From Fervidicella metallireducens AeB (GTDB taxonomy: Bacteria; Bacillota; Clostridia; Clostridiales; Caloramatoraceae), in NCBI RefSeq assembly GCF_000601455.1, contig NZ_AZQP01000012.1, positions 1-64,000 on the forward strand: a stretch of 64,000 nt of DNA. The letters are read 5' to 3'. The notes beneath the pieces were generated by a model. It worked only from the letters and a program-made list of their open reading frames with translations. It did no database searches and had not been told where the DNA came from. A program made the translations under genes and the position numbers. Below, piece after piece: positions 26,682 through 33,796 of the stretch. Positions within the stretch are counted from its first letter, which is position 1. Each line of letters starts with the position of its first letter.

Positions 26682-26753
26682 ATGACTGGTAGGACCAATG
26701 TGATTCGCCTTTTTATTGCAAAGGTTTAACGAATCACCTTCCCTATCAGTCAT
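26682..26753 (-). terminator. Long composite hairpin after transketolase
   Basis: Three nested stems fold the whole 72 bp: 26682-26693 with 26742-26753 (one wobble), GTGATTCG (26700-26707) with CGAATCAC (26730-26737), and CCTTT with AAAGG. TTTTTATTTAC follows on the minus strand, so it should terminate the transketolase operon. Confidence 0.75.
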
Positions 26754-26769
26754 CTGTAGATGTTAATTA

Positions 26770-27711
26770 TTATTTTTTCTTATTTATTACTTCCTTTACA
26801 GCAGCTACTATGTTATCTGCAGTTAACCCATATTCTTTCAGCAATTCACCTGGTTTACCAGACTCACCGAATGTATCCATAACACCTATTCTTTTTACTG
26901 GTACTGGATGATTTTCTGATAATACTTCACATACAGCACTTCCTAATCCACCTATAACACTATGTTCTTCACAGGTTACAACTGCACCAGTTTTCTTAGC
27001 TGAAAACACAACAGCTTCCTCGTCTATTGGCTTAATAGTATGTATGTTTATAACTTCAGCAGAAATCCCATCCTTTAATAAAGCTTCATGTGCCTTTATT
27101 GCTTCATTTACCATAATTCCTGTGGCAAAAATAGTTACGTCTTTTCCTTCTCTTAATGTAACAGCTTTTCCTATTTCGTATTTATATGTATTTTCGTCGT
27201 TTAATGTTGGAACTGATGAACGTCCAAGTCTAATATAAATAGGGCCTTCATATACAGCAGCAGCATTTATTGCGGACATTGTTTCAACATCATCACATGG
27301 ACAAATAACTGTCATATTAGGGATACTTCTCATAAGTGATATATCTTCTATGGCTTGATGTGAAGCACCATCTTCCCCAACAGTTAAACCTGCATGGGTA
27401 GCAGCTATCTTTACATTTAATTCTGGGTAACAAATAGAATTTCTTATTTGTTCAAAACCTCTTCCAGCTGCAAATATTGCAAAGGTACTTACGAATGGTA
27501 TCTTGCCGCAAGTTGATAGACCTGCTGCAGTTGCCATCATATCGCCTTCAGCTATACCCATATTAAAAAATCTTTCAGGACAAACCTTTTTAAAATCAGC
27601 TGTTTTTGTAGATTTTGAAAGATCTGCGTCTAGAACAACGATATTTTTATTTTCTTGACCTAATTTTGCTAAAGCTATTCCATATGCTTCCCTTGTTGCC
27701 AAATTAGCCAT
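26770..27711 (-). CDS. Transketolase, C-terminal subunit
   Basis: This is the second half of a split transketolase in the non-oxidative pentose phosphate pathway. It holds the pyrimidine-binding domain ([75 protein letters not shown]) with the catalytic Glu in GIAEG. The C-terminal domain follows ([17 protein letters not shown]). The length of 313 fits split enzymes. It overlaps the N-terminal gene by 8 bp and should form an alpha2beta2-type complex with it. Confidence 0.95.
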   Translation of the reverse strand: MANLATREAYGIALAKLGQENKNIVVLDADLSKSTKTADFKKVCPERFFNMGIAEGDMMATAAGLSTCGKIPFVSTFAIFAAGRGFEQIRNSICYPELNVKIAATHAGLTVGEDGASHQAIEDISLMRSIPNMTVICPCDDVETMSAINAAAVYEGPIYIRLGRSSVPTLNDENTYKYEIGKAVTLREGKDVTIFATGIMVNEAIKAHEALLKDGISAEVINIHTIKPIDEEAVVFSAKKTGAVVTCEEHSVIGGLGSAVCEVLSENHPVPVKRIGVMDTFGESGKPGELLKEYGLTADNIVAAVKEVINKKK

Positions 27712-28534
27712 TTACAGCACCTCCTAACTCTTTTAGAGCCTGCTCACACTGTTCTTTATTAGGAGCAGTACCATGCCATCCAGCTACATTTTCCATAAAG
27801 GACACACCTTTACCCTTTACTGTTTTTGCTACTACAGCAGTTGGTTTTCCCTTTGTTTCCTTTGCCTTATCTATGGCTTCAAATATTTCCTCAAAATTAT
27901 GTCCATCTATATCAATTACATTCCAGCCAAAGGCTTTAAATTTCTCTGATATACTCTCTGGATTCATTACCTCAGTTATTTCACCATCTATCTGAAGTCC
28001 ATTATGATCAATGAAGGCAATAAGATTATCAAGTTTGTAGTGTGCTGATGTCATAGCTGCCTCCCAAACCTGACCTTCTTCTAATTCTCCATCTCCAAGT
28101 AAAACAAAGACTCTATAATCCTTATTGTCAAGCTTTCCTGCTAAAGCCATTCCATTTGCAGCAGAAAGTCCTTGTCCTAGAGACCCTGTTGACATATCTA
28201 CACCTGGAGTATCATTCATATTTGGATGTCCCTGAAGAATTGAACCTAATTTTCTTAATGTTGAAAGATGCTTCTTATCAAAAAATCCCTTTTCTGCAAG
28301 AGTTGCATAAAGAACTGGAGCTGCATGACCCTTTGACAAAACAAACCTGTCTCTGTCTTCACATCTTGGATTTGAAGTATCCACCTTCATTTCACTAAAA
28401 TATAATGCTGTTAATATTTCCACAGCAGATAGTGAGCCTCCTGGATGACCTGATGCCGATTCTGTCAACATCTTAATGATATCCTGCCTTATGGTACATG
28501 CAATACCGCTTAATTTTTGAATATCACGTTCCAT
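27704..28534 (-). CDS. Transketolase, N-terminal subunit
   Basis: This is the thiamine-diphosphate-binding half. Signatures are [63 protein letters not shown], and the diphosphate/Mg motif [17 protein letters not shown] running on to [11 protein letters not shown]. The length of 276 is normal for the split form. GGAGG precedes the ATG. It is the first gene of the two-gene operon under a good promoter. Confidence 0.95.
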   Translation of the reverse strand: MERDIQKLSGIACTIRQDIIKMLTESASGHPGGSLSAVEILTALYFSEMKVDTSNPRCEDRDRFVLSKGHAAPVLYATLAEKGFFDKKHLSTLRKLGSILQGHPNMNDTPGVDMSTGSLGQGLSAANGMALAGKLDNKDYRVFVLLGDGELEEGQVWEAAMTSAHYKLDNLIAFIDHNGLQIDGEITEVMNPESISEKFKAFGWNVIDIDGHNFEEIFEAIDKAKETKGKPTAVVAKTVKGKGVSFMENVAGWHGTAPNKEQCEQALKELGGAVNG

Positions 28535-28583
28535 TATATCTACCTCCTTTGTATTGCTTGTTAATGCTCATGTGTACTAATTT

Positions 28584-28611
28584 ATTATATCAATTAATTA
28601 ATATAAAACAA
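28584..28611 (-). promoter_or_regulatory. Transketolase operon promoter
   Basis: TTGTTT (28611-28606), 16 bp, TATAAT (28589-28584), 50 bp upstream of the start codon. Confidence 0.65.
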
Positions 28612-28624
28612 ATTATTTTGAATT

Positions 28625-28855
28625 TTAAATATTTTTTAATCTTATAAACTCTCTAAACTCACTTATGCTGTATACCCTTTTATTTATTGTATCAATAATT
28701 GCAGGATTTGTATTTGTGTTGTAAGTCAAAATTGCATCTATACCCTCTGGAGAGAATGCATCCACCTCCTTAAATTCCATTCCATTTTCCTCAAGAAGCT
28801 TTTTTGCAATTTCACAACGATTGCATCCTTTAGATGTAATGAGCAAATATTTCAT
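28625..28855 (-). CDS. Glutaredoxin-like thiol protein
   Basis: This 76-residue thioredoxin-fold protein has a CNRC redox motif right after the first strand (YLLITSKGCNRCEIAKKLLEENG). The cis-Pro region follows (NTNPAIIDT), and the last helix is SISEFREFIRLKN. Size and order match NrdH/glutaredoxin-like proteins of anaerobes. The redox partner is unknown. GAGGTG precedes the ATG. It stands alone between the MazEF module and transketolase. Confidence 0.85.
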   Translation of the reverse strand: MKYLLITSKGCNRCEIAKKLLEENGMEFKEVDAFSPEGIDAILTYNTNTNPAIIDTINKRVYSISEFREFIRLKNI

Positions 28856-28986
28856 TTTTTCACCTCAACATTATATAGCTTTAATCATTTTATTAAACTT
28901 AATACAAAGAATTTAAAGGTTTATCCTTATTACCCTTATTATCCTTAATATCTTCATTTTTTAATTTCATTGCCCATTATAACACA

Positions 28987-29008
28987 AAAACCAGCATACG
29001 CTGGTTTT
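28987..29008 (-). terminator. Terminator of the ndoA operon
   Basis: AAAACCAGC (28987-28995) pairs with GCTGGTTTT (29000-29008) around a 4-base loop and overlaps the ndoA stop. Only TTTTTGTGTT follows on the minus strand. Confidence 0.75.
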
Positions 29009-29363
29009 ATAATTCCAATAATCCTATACTTATCATAAGAGCTTCATCAACTGCAAGCATTAGTTCATTATTAATGTGGCCTATTTTATCCTTAAGCCTT
29101 CTCTTGTCGATTGTTCTTATTTGTTCAAGTAGTATAACAGAGTCCTTATTAAGACCGTATTCCTCAGAGCTAATTTCAACATGTGTTGGAAGCTTAGCCT
29201 TGTTAATCTGAGAGGTAATTGCAGCAATAATAACAGTTGGACTATATTTATTGCCTATATCATTCTGAATTATTAACACTGGTCTTATACCACCCTGTTC
29301 TGAACCTATGACAGGACTTAAATCAGCATAGAATATATCTCCTCTTTTCACCACCTGTGCCAT
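29007..29363 (-). CDS. ndoA: EndoA/MazF mRNA interferase toxin
   Basis: This is a ribosome-independent endoribonuclease that cleaves mRNA at short motifs. The MazF fold is complete: [25 protein letters not shown] with the catalytic Arg, AAITSQ with the Thr, LPTHVEI with the conserved His, and [13 protein letters not shown]. The length of 118 equals the B. subtilis enzyme plus two residues. It overlaps the antitoxin gene by 41 bp, so its level is coupled to the antitoxin. The alr-antitoxin-toxin order is conserved in Bacillus. Confidence 0.95.
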   Translation of the reverse strand: MAQVVKRGDIFYADLSPVIGSEQGGIRPVLIIQNDIGNKYSPTVIIAAITSQINKAKLPTHVEISSEEYGLNKDSVILLEQIRTIDKRRLKDKIGHINNELMLAVDEALMISIGLLEL

Positions 29364-29646
29364 CTATTATATCACTCTCCGCTAATACTGCTTCATATTT
29401 GGCAAGTTCCGTACAATCACATGAAATGCCGCACTCTGCTAAATCGGAGTTTATCTCGGCCATTTCCTGATAGCCCTTCTTCATAAGTTCCTTAGCATTA
29501 AATCTTTTGCGTTCTTTAATATATAATATGACAGCTTCCCTAATAAATTGACTCCTATTTTTTCTAGTTTTATTATCAATTACACTATCAAATTCTTCTA
29601 GTAAACTCTCTGGGAGGCTTACAACAATTTTTTTATTCACAGCCAT
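29323..29646 (-). CDS. ndoAI: EndoAI-type ribbon-helix-helix antitoxin
   Basis: The N-terminal ribbon-helix-helix ([39 protein letters not shown]) binds DNA. The C-terminal region ([31 protein letters not shown]) should wrap the toxin. It is 107 residues, a little longer than the B. subtilis antitoxin (about 93), with an extra Cys-containing C-terminus that overlaps the toxin gene. AGGGGG precedes the ATG. Autorepression of the pair is usual in this family. Confidence 0.9.
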   Translation of the reverse strand: MAVNKKIVVSLPESLLEEFDSVIDNKTRKNRSQFIREAVILYIKERKRFNAKELMKKGYQEMAEINSDLAECGISCDCTELAKYEAVLAESDIIDGTGGEKRRYILC

Positions 29647-29849
29647 GTATTTTTACCCCCTAAATTCACCTATGTATAGTGAACTACCGTCACAAGTATA
29701 TGTTAAACATGGTTCTCGCAATCAACTTATAAAATTTCATTATACCGCTATTATATCAATTATAAATCATTGCTTGTTCTTATGTCAAAGCTTAATCGTA
29801 TTGTATTTATTTCCTCTATTTCATTATTTCCATAATTCTCGAAAATATG

Positions 29850-31010
29850 TTAAACATAATTTTTTATCTTAATTAATTCATTATTTTCAAAATAAATCCT
29901 TGGCACTCTTTTTGAAACCATACATAAAATTTCATAACTTATAGTACCAAGCTTTCTAGCTATGTCCTCTGCATCGTTTTTAACACCGTCTTTCTCTCCC
30001 ATTACAACAACTTCATCACCCACATTAACATCTCCACATTCAGAAACATCAATCATACACTGGTCCATACAGATTCTACCTATTACCGGTGCCATCTTAC
30101 CATTTACAATCACCATTCCCTTTTCAAATAACAGTCTTGTATAGCCATCAGCATAACCAAAGGGAAGTGTTGCTATTTTACTTGGCTTTTCAGTTTTAAA
30201 TTTTCTTCCATAACTGATTGGTGTGTCTTTGTCTACATTTTTTACATGAACAATATTGGCTTTAAGAGTCATAACCGGTTTTAAAGAAACCCTCTCTTTT
30301 CTAACTTCATCCGATGGGTAATATCCGTAAAGCATAATTCCTGGTCTGACAGCATCAAAATAGCTTTCCTCTAAATCTATAATTGCTGCACTATTTGCAA
30401 CATGTTTAATCTCTGGGTAAATACCTGACTTTTGTAAATTTTCTATTATACATTTATATCTTTCAATCTGTTTTTTTGTAAATTCCTTGTCCCTTTCGTC
30501 TGCTGAGGCAAAATGCGTGAAAATTCCCTCAATTTTAATGTTTCTCAGCTGTGAGATTTTTATGATTTCATCAACAGCTTTTTCATCTGGCAAGTATCCA
30601 ACTCTCCCCATTCCTGTATCTAATTTTATGTGTATTTTAGCATTTTTATTCTGTTTTACAGCCTCATCGGATATTGCTTTTGCCAGCTCATAGCTGAACA
30701 CTGCCTGGGTTATGTCATGTTCAACAATATCCTTAGCATAATTTGGCGGTGTAAATCCAAGAATAAGTATAGGCGTCTTAAATCCATTTTTTCTTAATTC
30801 CAGCGCCTCTGTAATCACTGCTACACCAAAATAATCTGCTCCTTCTTCCTCTAAAATTCTAGCAAGCTCAACTGCCCCATGTCCATATCCATCTGCTTTT
30901 ATTATTCCGAAGATTTTTTTCCCATTTGCAAGCCTCTTAACCTCTCTGAAATTGTGTCTAAAATTATCCAGGTTAATTTCAGCAAAGTAGGGTCTGTAGT
31001 TATTGAACAT
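29850..31010 (-). CDS. alr: Alanine racemase
   Basis: This PLP enzyme makes D-alanine for the cell wall. PLP lysine K38 lies in FGIIKADGYGHGAVELA, the second base Tyr in TPISYGRKF, and PLP phosphate contacts in VRPGIMLYGYYPS. The length of 386 is normal. The gene follows a YdcC/GerS-type lipoprotein and precedes the antitoxin-toxin pair, as in B. subtilis. Alanine racemase near a germination lipoprotein is also seen in C. difficile, so a spore-related role is possible besides growth. Confidence 0.97.
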   Translation of the reverse strand: MFNNYRPYFAEINLDNFRHNFREVKRLANGKKIFGIIKADGYGHGAVELARILEEEGADYFGVAVITEALELRKNGFKTPILILGFTPPNYAKDIVEHDITQAVFSYELAKAISDEAVKQNKNAKIHIKLDTGMGRVGYLPDEKAVDEIIKISQLRNIKIEGIFTHFASADERDKEFTKKQIERYKCIIENLQKSGIYPEIKHVANSAAIIDLEESYFDAVRPGIMLYGYYPSDEVRKERVSLKPVMTLKANIVHVKNVDKDTPISYGRKFKTEKPSKIATLPFGYADGYTRLLFEKGMVIVNGKMAPVIGRICMDQCMIDVSECGDVNVGDEVVVMGEKDGVKNDAEDIARKLGTISYEILCMVSKRVPRIYFENNELIKIKNYV

Positions 31011-31039
31011 TTTGCCATCCTCCTTTGTAAACTTAAGCT

Positions 31040-31651
31040 TTAGTCTAATTTAAAAAGGGATAGATTTATATTCCCATCATAAACAAAATCACTGTACTTT
31101 ACTTTGACAACTACATTGTTGTCATCATCATAGATTTCCATAAAAACAGGATAGTAATTTTCCTTTGTTACGTAAAGAACCACAGACCTTCTATATTTAT
31201 TGCCGCCTGGTATTGTTGCTTTAATTTCTATATAATCTTTCCCATCTCTATTAGCATATTTAAATTTAGCCTCTTCTCCTGAAAGTAAACTTTTTTGTAA
31301 TACACCAAGATATATAAACTCCTCAGAATTTTTTGATTCCTTAACTTGGAGTTTTTGATTTATAAGGGGATTATATATTATCCACTTTTCACCATTATAA
31401 ATAGTAATCTTACCCCTGATAAAATCTGGCTCTAGAACCTCTATTCTTACTTTATCTGGGCTTAAATAATATTGCTTTACTTTGTATATAGATGTCCCTT
31501 TGCTTCCTACAATTTCAATTTCCGCATTAGATGTATAGCCCTTCATTTCTGCAATTTTTTTGTGAACATCATACATTTCTGTTGTTTTTCCACAGGAAGT
31601 AAATAAAGCAGTAAATAATATCATAATGTATAATACCTTTTTCAAATACAT
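31040..31651 (-). CDS. LolA-like outer-surface lipoprotein (YdcC/GerS type)
   Basis: The signal peptide ends in a lipobox, LFTSC, so the mature protein should be a lipoprotein. The rest is a beta-rich LolA/RseB-like fold (AEIEIVGSKGTSIYKVKQYYLSPDKVRIEV, KITIYNGEKWIIYNP, YYPVFMEIYDDDNNVVVKVKYSDFVYDG). B. subtilis YdcC and C. difficile GerS, both next to alr, share this type. GerS is needed for cortex processing in germination. The ATG at 31651 touches the AAAGGTG ribosome site, so the TTG at 31645 (MKKVLYIM), with ideal spacing, may be the true start. Confidence 0.8.
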   Translation of the reverse strand: MYLKKVLYIMILFTALFTSCGKTTEMYDVHKKIAEMKGYTSNAEIEIVGSKGTSIYKVKQYYLSPDKVRIEVLEPDFIRGKITIYNGEKWIIYNPLINQKLQVKESKNSEEFIYLGVLQKSLLSGEEAKFKYANRDGKDYIEIKATIPGGNKYRRSVVLYVTKENYYPVFMEIYDDDNNVVVKVKYSDFVYDGNINLSLFKLD

Positions 31652-31748
31652 CACCTTTTTAAAAACTCACATTACAATATTTATTCATTTATTAAACATA
31701 AAATTACTGCTTGTTGATTATTTTAAATAAATCTTTAGTTGATTTATA

Positions 31749-32108
31749 TCAATCTTCTGCAACAGCTGTTGCAGTTGCATATTCTCTGCAATGTGAAATA
31801 GATAAATAAATATTTTTTATTCCGCTTTTTCGTGCAATATTAAGTGCCTCTCCGTGTAGTACAACTGTGGGGACAGAATTTATTTTAACGATTTCAACAT
31901 CAGTCCATTTAAAACCTGAAAATCCTGTTCCCATTGCTTTTACAACTGCTTCCTTGGCACAGAAATAACCAGCTATGCTTTCACTTCTTTTACTTTTTAA
32001 ATACTCTCTTTCCTGATTAGTAAAAAATCTTTCCATAAACTTTGTTCTATTTAATATCTCATCTATTCTGGATATTTCGATGATATCTGTACCTATTCCG
32101 ACAATCAC
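31749..32108 (-). CDS. acpS: Holo-[acyl-carrier-protein] synthase
   Basis: AcpS transfers the phosphopantetheine arm from CoA to acyl carrier protein. Motifs are VGIGTDIIEISRI (metal Asp) and the FCAKEAVVKAMGTG helix with its Glu and Lys. I choose the GTG at 32108 (MIVGIGTD), preceded by GAGGAA at good spacing, giving 119 residues, the family norm. It heads the acpS-lipoprotein-alr-ndoAI-ndoA series and uses CoA, which the pan operon supports. Confidence 0.95.
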   Translation of the reverse strand: MIVGIGTDIIEISRIDEILNRTKFMERFFTNQEREYLKSKRSESIAGYFCAKEAVVKAMGTGFSGFKWTDVEIVKINSVPTVVLHGEALNIARKSGIKNIYLSISHCREYATATAVAED

Positions 32109-32164
32109 AGTTAATTCCTCCTTGTATCTATTATACAATATATTTCTGAAATTTCAAAAAATTT

Positions 32165-32187
32165 AGAGACCTTTAATAAAGGTCTCT
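32165..32187 (-). terminator. Terminator between the small membrane ORF and acpS
   Basis: AGAGACCTTT (32165-32174) pairs with AAAGGTCTCT (32178-32187) around a 3-base loop, with AAATTTTTTG after it on the minus strand. The hairpin begins at the stop codon of the 30-residue ORF. Confidence 0.85.
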
Positions 32188-32278
32188 ATCCTCTTATCCG
32201 TCCCATAATACCTGAATAGATTAATATAATTAATGAAATACTTACAATTGCTAATAAAAATCTGTTAACTATTTTCAA
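32186..32278 (-). CDS. 30-residue membrane peptide
   Basis: This small ORF starts with TTG at 32278 and has a very strong ribosome site GGAGGGG seven bases upstream. The peptide begins MKIVNRFLLAIVS, continues with one hydrophobic stretch (SLIILIYSGIMG) and ends in a basic tail GRIRG. It should be a single-pass membrane peptide. An intrinsic terminator starts exactly at its stop codon, which argues for a real, separately terminated transcript. I know no family. Toxin-like or regulatory membrane peptides of this size exist, but no function is assigned. Confidence 0.6.
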   Translation of the reverse strand: MKIVNRFLLAIVSISLIILIYSGIMGRIRG

Positions 32279-32342
32279 AATCTCCCCTCCCTAAAGATTA
32301 GACGAGGGATAATAATAAAAGTTTCAAAAAAAAAATCAAATT

Positions 32343-32714
32343 TTAGCTGCAAACAGGAGAATTTAAAATTAGCTTTGCCTGTTCATCGTAATCATTTACC
32401 CATTCATCTACATATTCTCCCGCTATATAAATAAGATGTATCGGGGAAACTTCATTAGCCTTTATAAATTCTATCAGATTTAAAACCTTTTCCCTGTAAG
32501 TTGAAACATGCTCTATACTATCTTCTCTAATGTTAATTATTTTGCCATCATTTAATTCTTCACTTACAACTCCTATCCCAAATGAAGGAATCTCAACACT
32601 TTTATCGTTAATATTAATTTCTTTTAATGATTGAAGCAAAAAATACCTATATATAAACTCATGTCCTCCCTGGAAGCATGTCCTACAACTACAAACCTCT
32701 GCTCTCTTTCTCAT
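32343..32714 (-). CDS. DUF6514-like small protein
   Basis: This 123-residue protein resembles the clostridial DUF6514 group, judged by a recalled pattern. A YFLLQSLKEI strand region is followed by SFGIGVVSEELNDGKIINIREDSIEHVSTYREKVLNLIEFIKANEVSPIHLIYIAGEYVDEW. The NEVSPIHL helix end is the most typical part. The N-terminus has a CSCRTC cluster that could bind metal. The function is unknown. AAGGGGGA precedes the ATG. It is upstream of the small membrane ORF on the same strand and may share its transcript. Confidence 0.65.
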   Translation of the reverse strand: MRKRAEVCSCRTCFQGGHEFIYRYFLLQSLKEININDKSVEIPSFGIGVVSEELNDGKIINIREDSIEHVSTYREKVLNLIEFIKANEVSPIHLIYIAGEYVDEWVNDYDEQAKLILNSPVCS

Positions 32715-32774
32715 TTGGAAATCCCCCTTACAAACGATTCACTAGTTAATGTATATTTTAACACTTTGTTTTTA

Positions 32775-32837
32775 ACTTTTGTGTTGCTTGATGTCAGTTA
32801 AATAGCGGAAGTTTTGTTTAAGTTACGACACAAAAGT
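32775..32837. repeat. Long-spaced inverted repeat
   Basis: ACTTTTGTGT (32775-32784) and ACACAAAAGT (32828-32837) are perfect 10-base arms, 43 bp apart, between the DUF6514-like and Nudix-like genes. It may be a double operator; no T-run. Confidence 0.45.
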
Positions 32838-32940
32838 GTAAAAAATGAACAAAATTGAGAATAAATATACATATATTTCCAAATGATTGTTGTTATTGAA
32901 AACTCTATTAATTTTTTTGTCGACATTTAATTCTATAAAC

Positions 32941-33321
32941 TTAGTTACTTGATTCAAAATAATCTTTTAAAATCTCCATTTCATTGTTAACAAATGGTAC
33001 TTCATCAATATCCCTTTTGTTTATCCACTTAACCTTACTTATTGATTTATTAAGAGTCAGATGCTCCCTTATAATTCCTGTATATACCAACAATACCTCA
33101 CTATTGTTTTTATATTCCTTAAATAAGTTTAAATCAAAAATTGTACATCCAAGTTCTTTTTCAACTGCCTTTGTTATGCATTTTTCAGGAGTTTCCTTTC
33201 CTTTTAATTCCCTATCAACTAAACTCCATGACTCACTTTTCTCTTTGCCCTTTTTATGTACCACCAATACATTTTTATAATTGTCATAAATGATGATTGC
33301 TGTTCTTGTTCCTGTTGACAT
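32941..33321 (-). CDS. Nudix-fold protein with degenerate catalytic box
   Basis: The 126-residue fold follows a Nudix protein: RTAIIIYDNYKNVLVVHKKG, SWSLVDRELKGKETPEKCITKAVEKELGCTI, then VLLVYTGI and VKWINKRDIDEVPF. In the Nudix box (GX5EX7REUXEEXGU) the arrangement is strained. The leading Gly is an Arg in the best alignment, and REUxEE becomes KAVEKE, leaving one of the metal-binding Glu. It may have weak or no hydrolase activity, or bind a nucleotide as a sensor. It has the same orientation as its neighbours and no obvious operon partner. Confidence 0.75.
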   Translation of the reverse strand: MSTGTRTAIIIYDNYKNVLVVHKKGKEKSESWSLVDRELKGKETPEKCITKAVEKELGCTIFDLNLFKEYKNNSEVLLVYTGIIREHLTLNKSISKVKWINKRDIDEVPFVNNEMEILKDYFESSN

Positions 33322-33540
33322 TTTTTATTCCTCCTTAAGCTTAACAATTAAAGCATTATATTATTTTAAAAAATACCACCATACTTAAATTGTAGTATAT
33401 TTACGAAAGATTTACTATAAGCTTTATTTGTTACTCTAAAAGATATTTTTGTTTTTATCTTCCTGTATAACTTATATAGTCTATATTCATAATAAAGTTA
33501 GATATATTTAGTTTTCAAGCTTTTGGAGGTGTAAAATATA

Positions 33541-33741
33541 ATGATTGGTACTGTAAAATGGTTTAATTCTGAAAAGGGTTTTGGATTTATTGAATGGGCT
33601 GACGGAGAAGATGTATTCGTACATTATTCAGCAATTAATAATAAAGGATTTAAAACTCTTCAGGAAGGACAGAAGGTAGAATTTTCAATTGAAAATGGCC
33701 CCAAAGGTCCCCAGGCTTCAAATGTAACAATAATTCACTAA
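33541..33741 (+). CDS. Cold-shock protein
   Basis: This 66-residue CspA/CspB-type OB-fold RNA chaperone melts RNA structure at low temperature or during growth. RNP1 is KGFGFIEW and RNP2 is [19 protein letters not shown] and [21 protein letters not shown] complete the family pattern. GGAGGTG lies nine bases upstream of the ATG. A ~200-bp AT-rich leader region precedes it, and cold-shock genes often use such leaders for control. It is monocistronic. Confidence 0.96.
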   Translation: MIGTVKWFNSEKGFGFIEWADGEDVFVHYSAINNKGFKTLQEGQKVEFSIENGPKGPQASNVTIIH

Positions 33742-33751
33742 AATAAAAATT

Positions 33752-33790
33752 AGTCAGCTGTGAATATTTATGTATTTTTCACAGCTGACT
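33752..33790. terminator. Bidirectional terminator
   Basis: Perfect 13-base arms (33752-33764 and 33778-33790) lie between the convergent cold-shock and GGDEF genes. AATTTTTATTTTA follows on the minus strand. Confidence 0.85.
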
Positions 33791-33796
33791 CTTACT

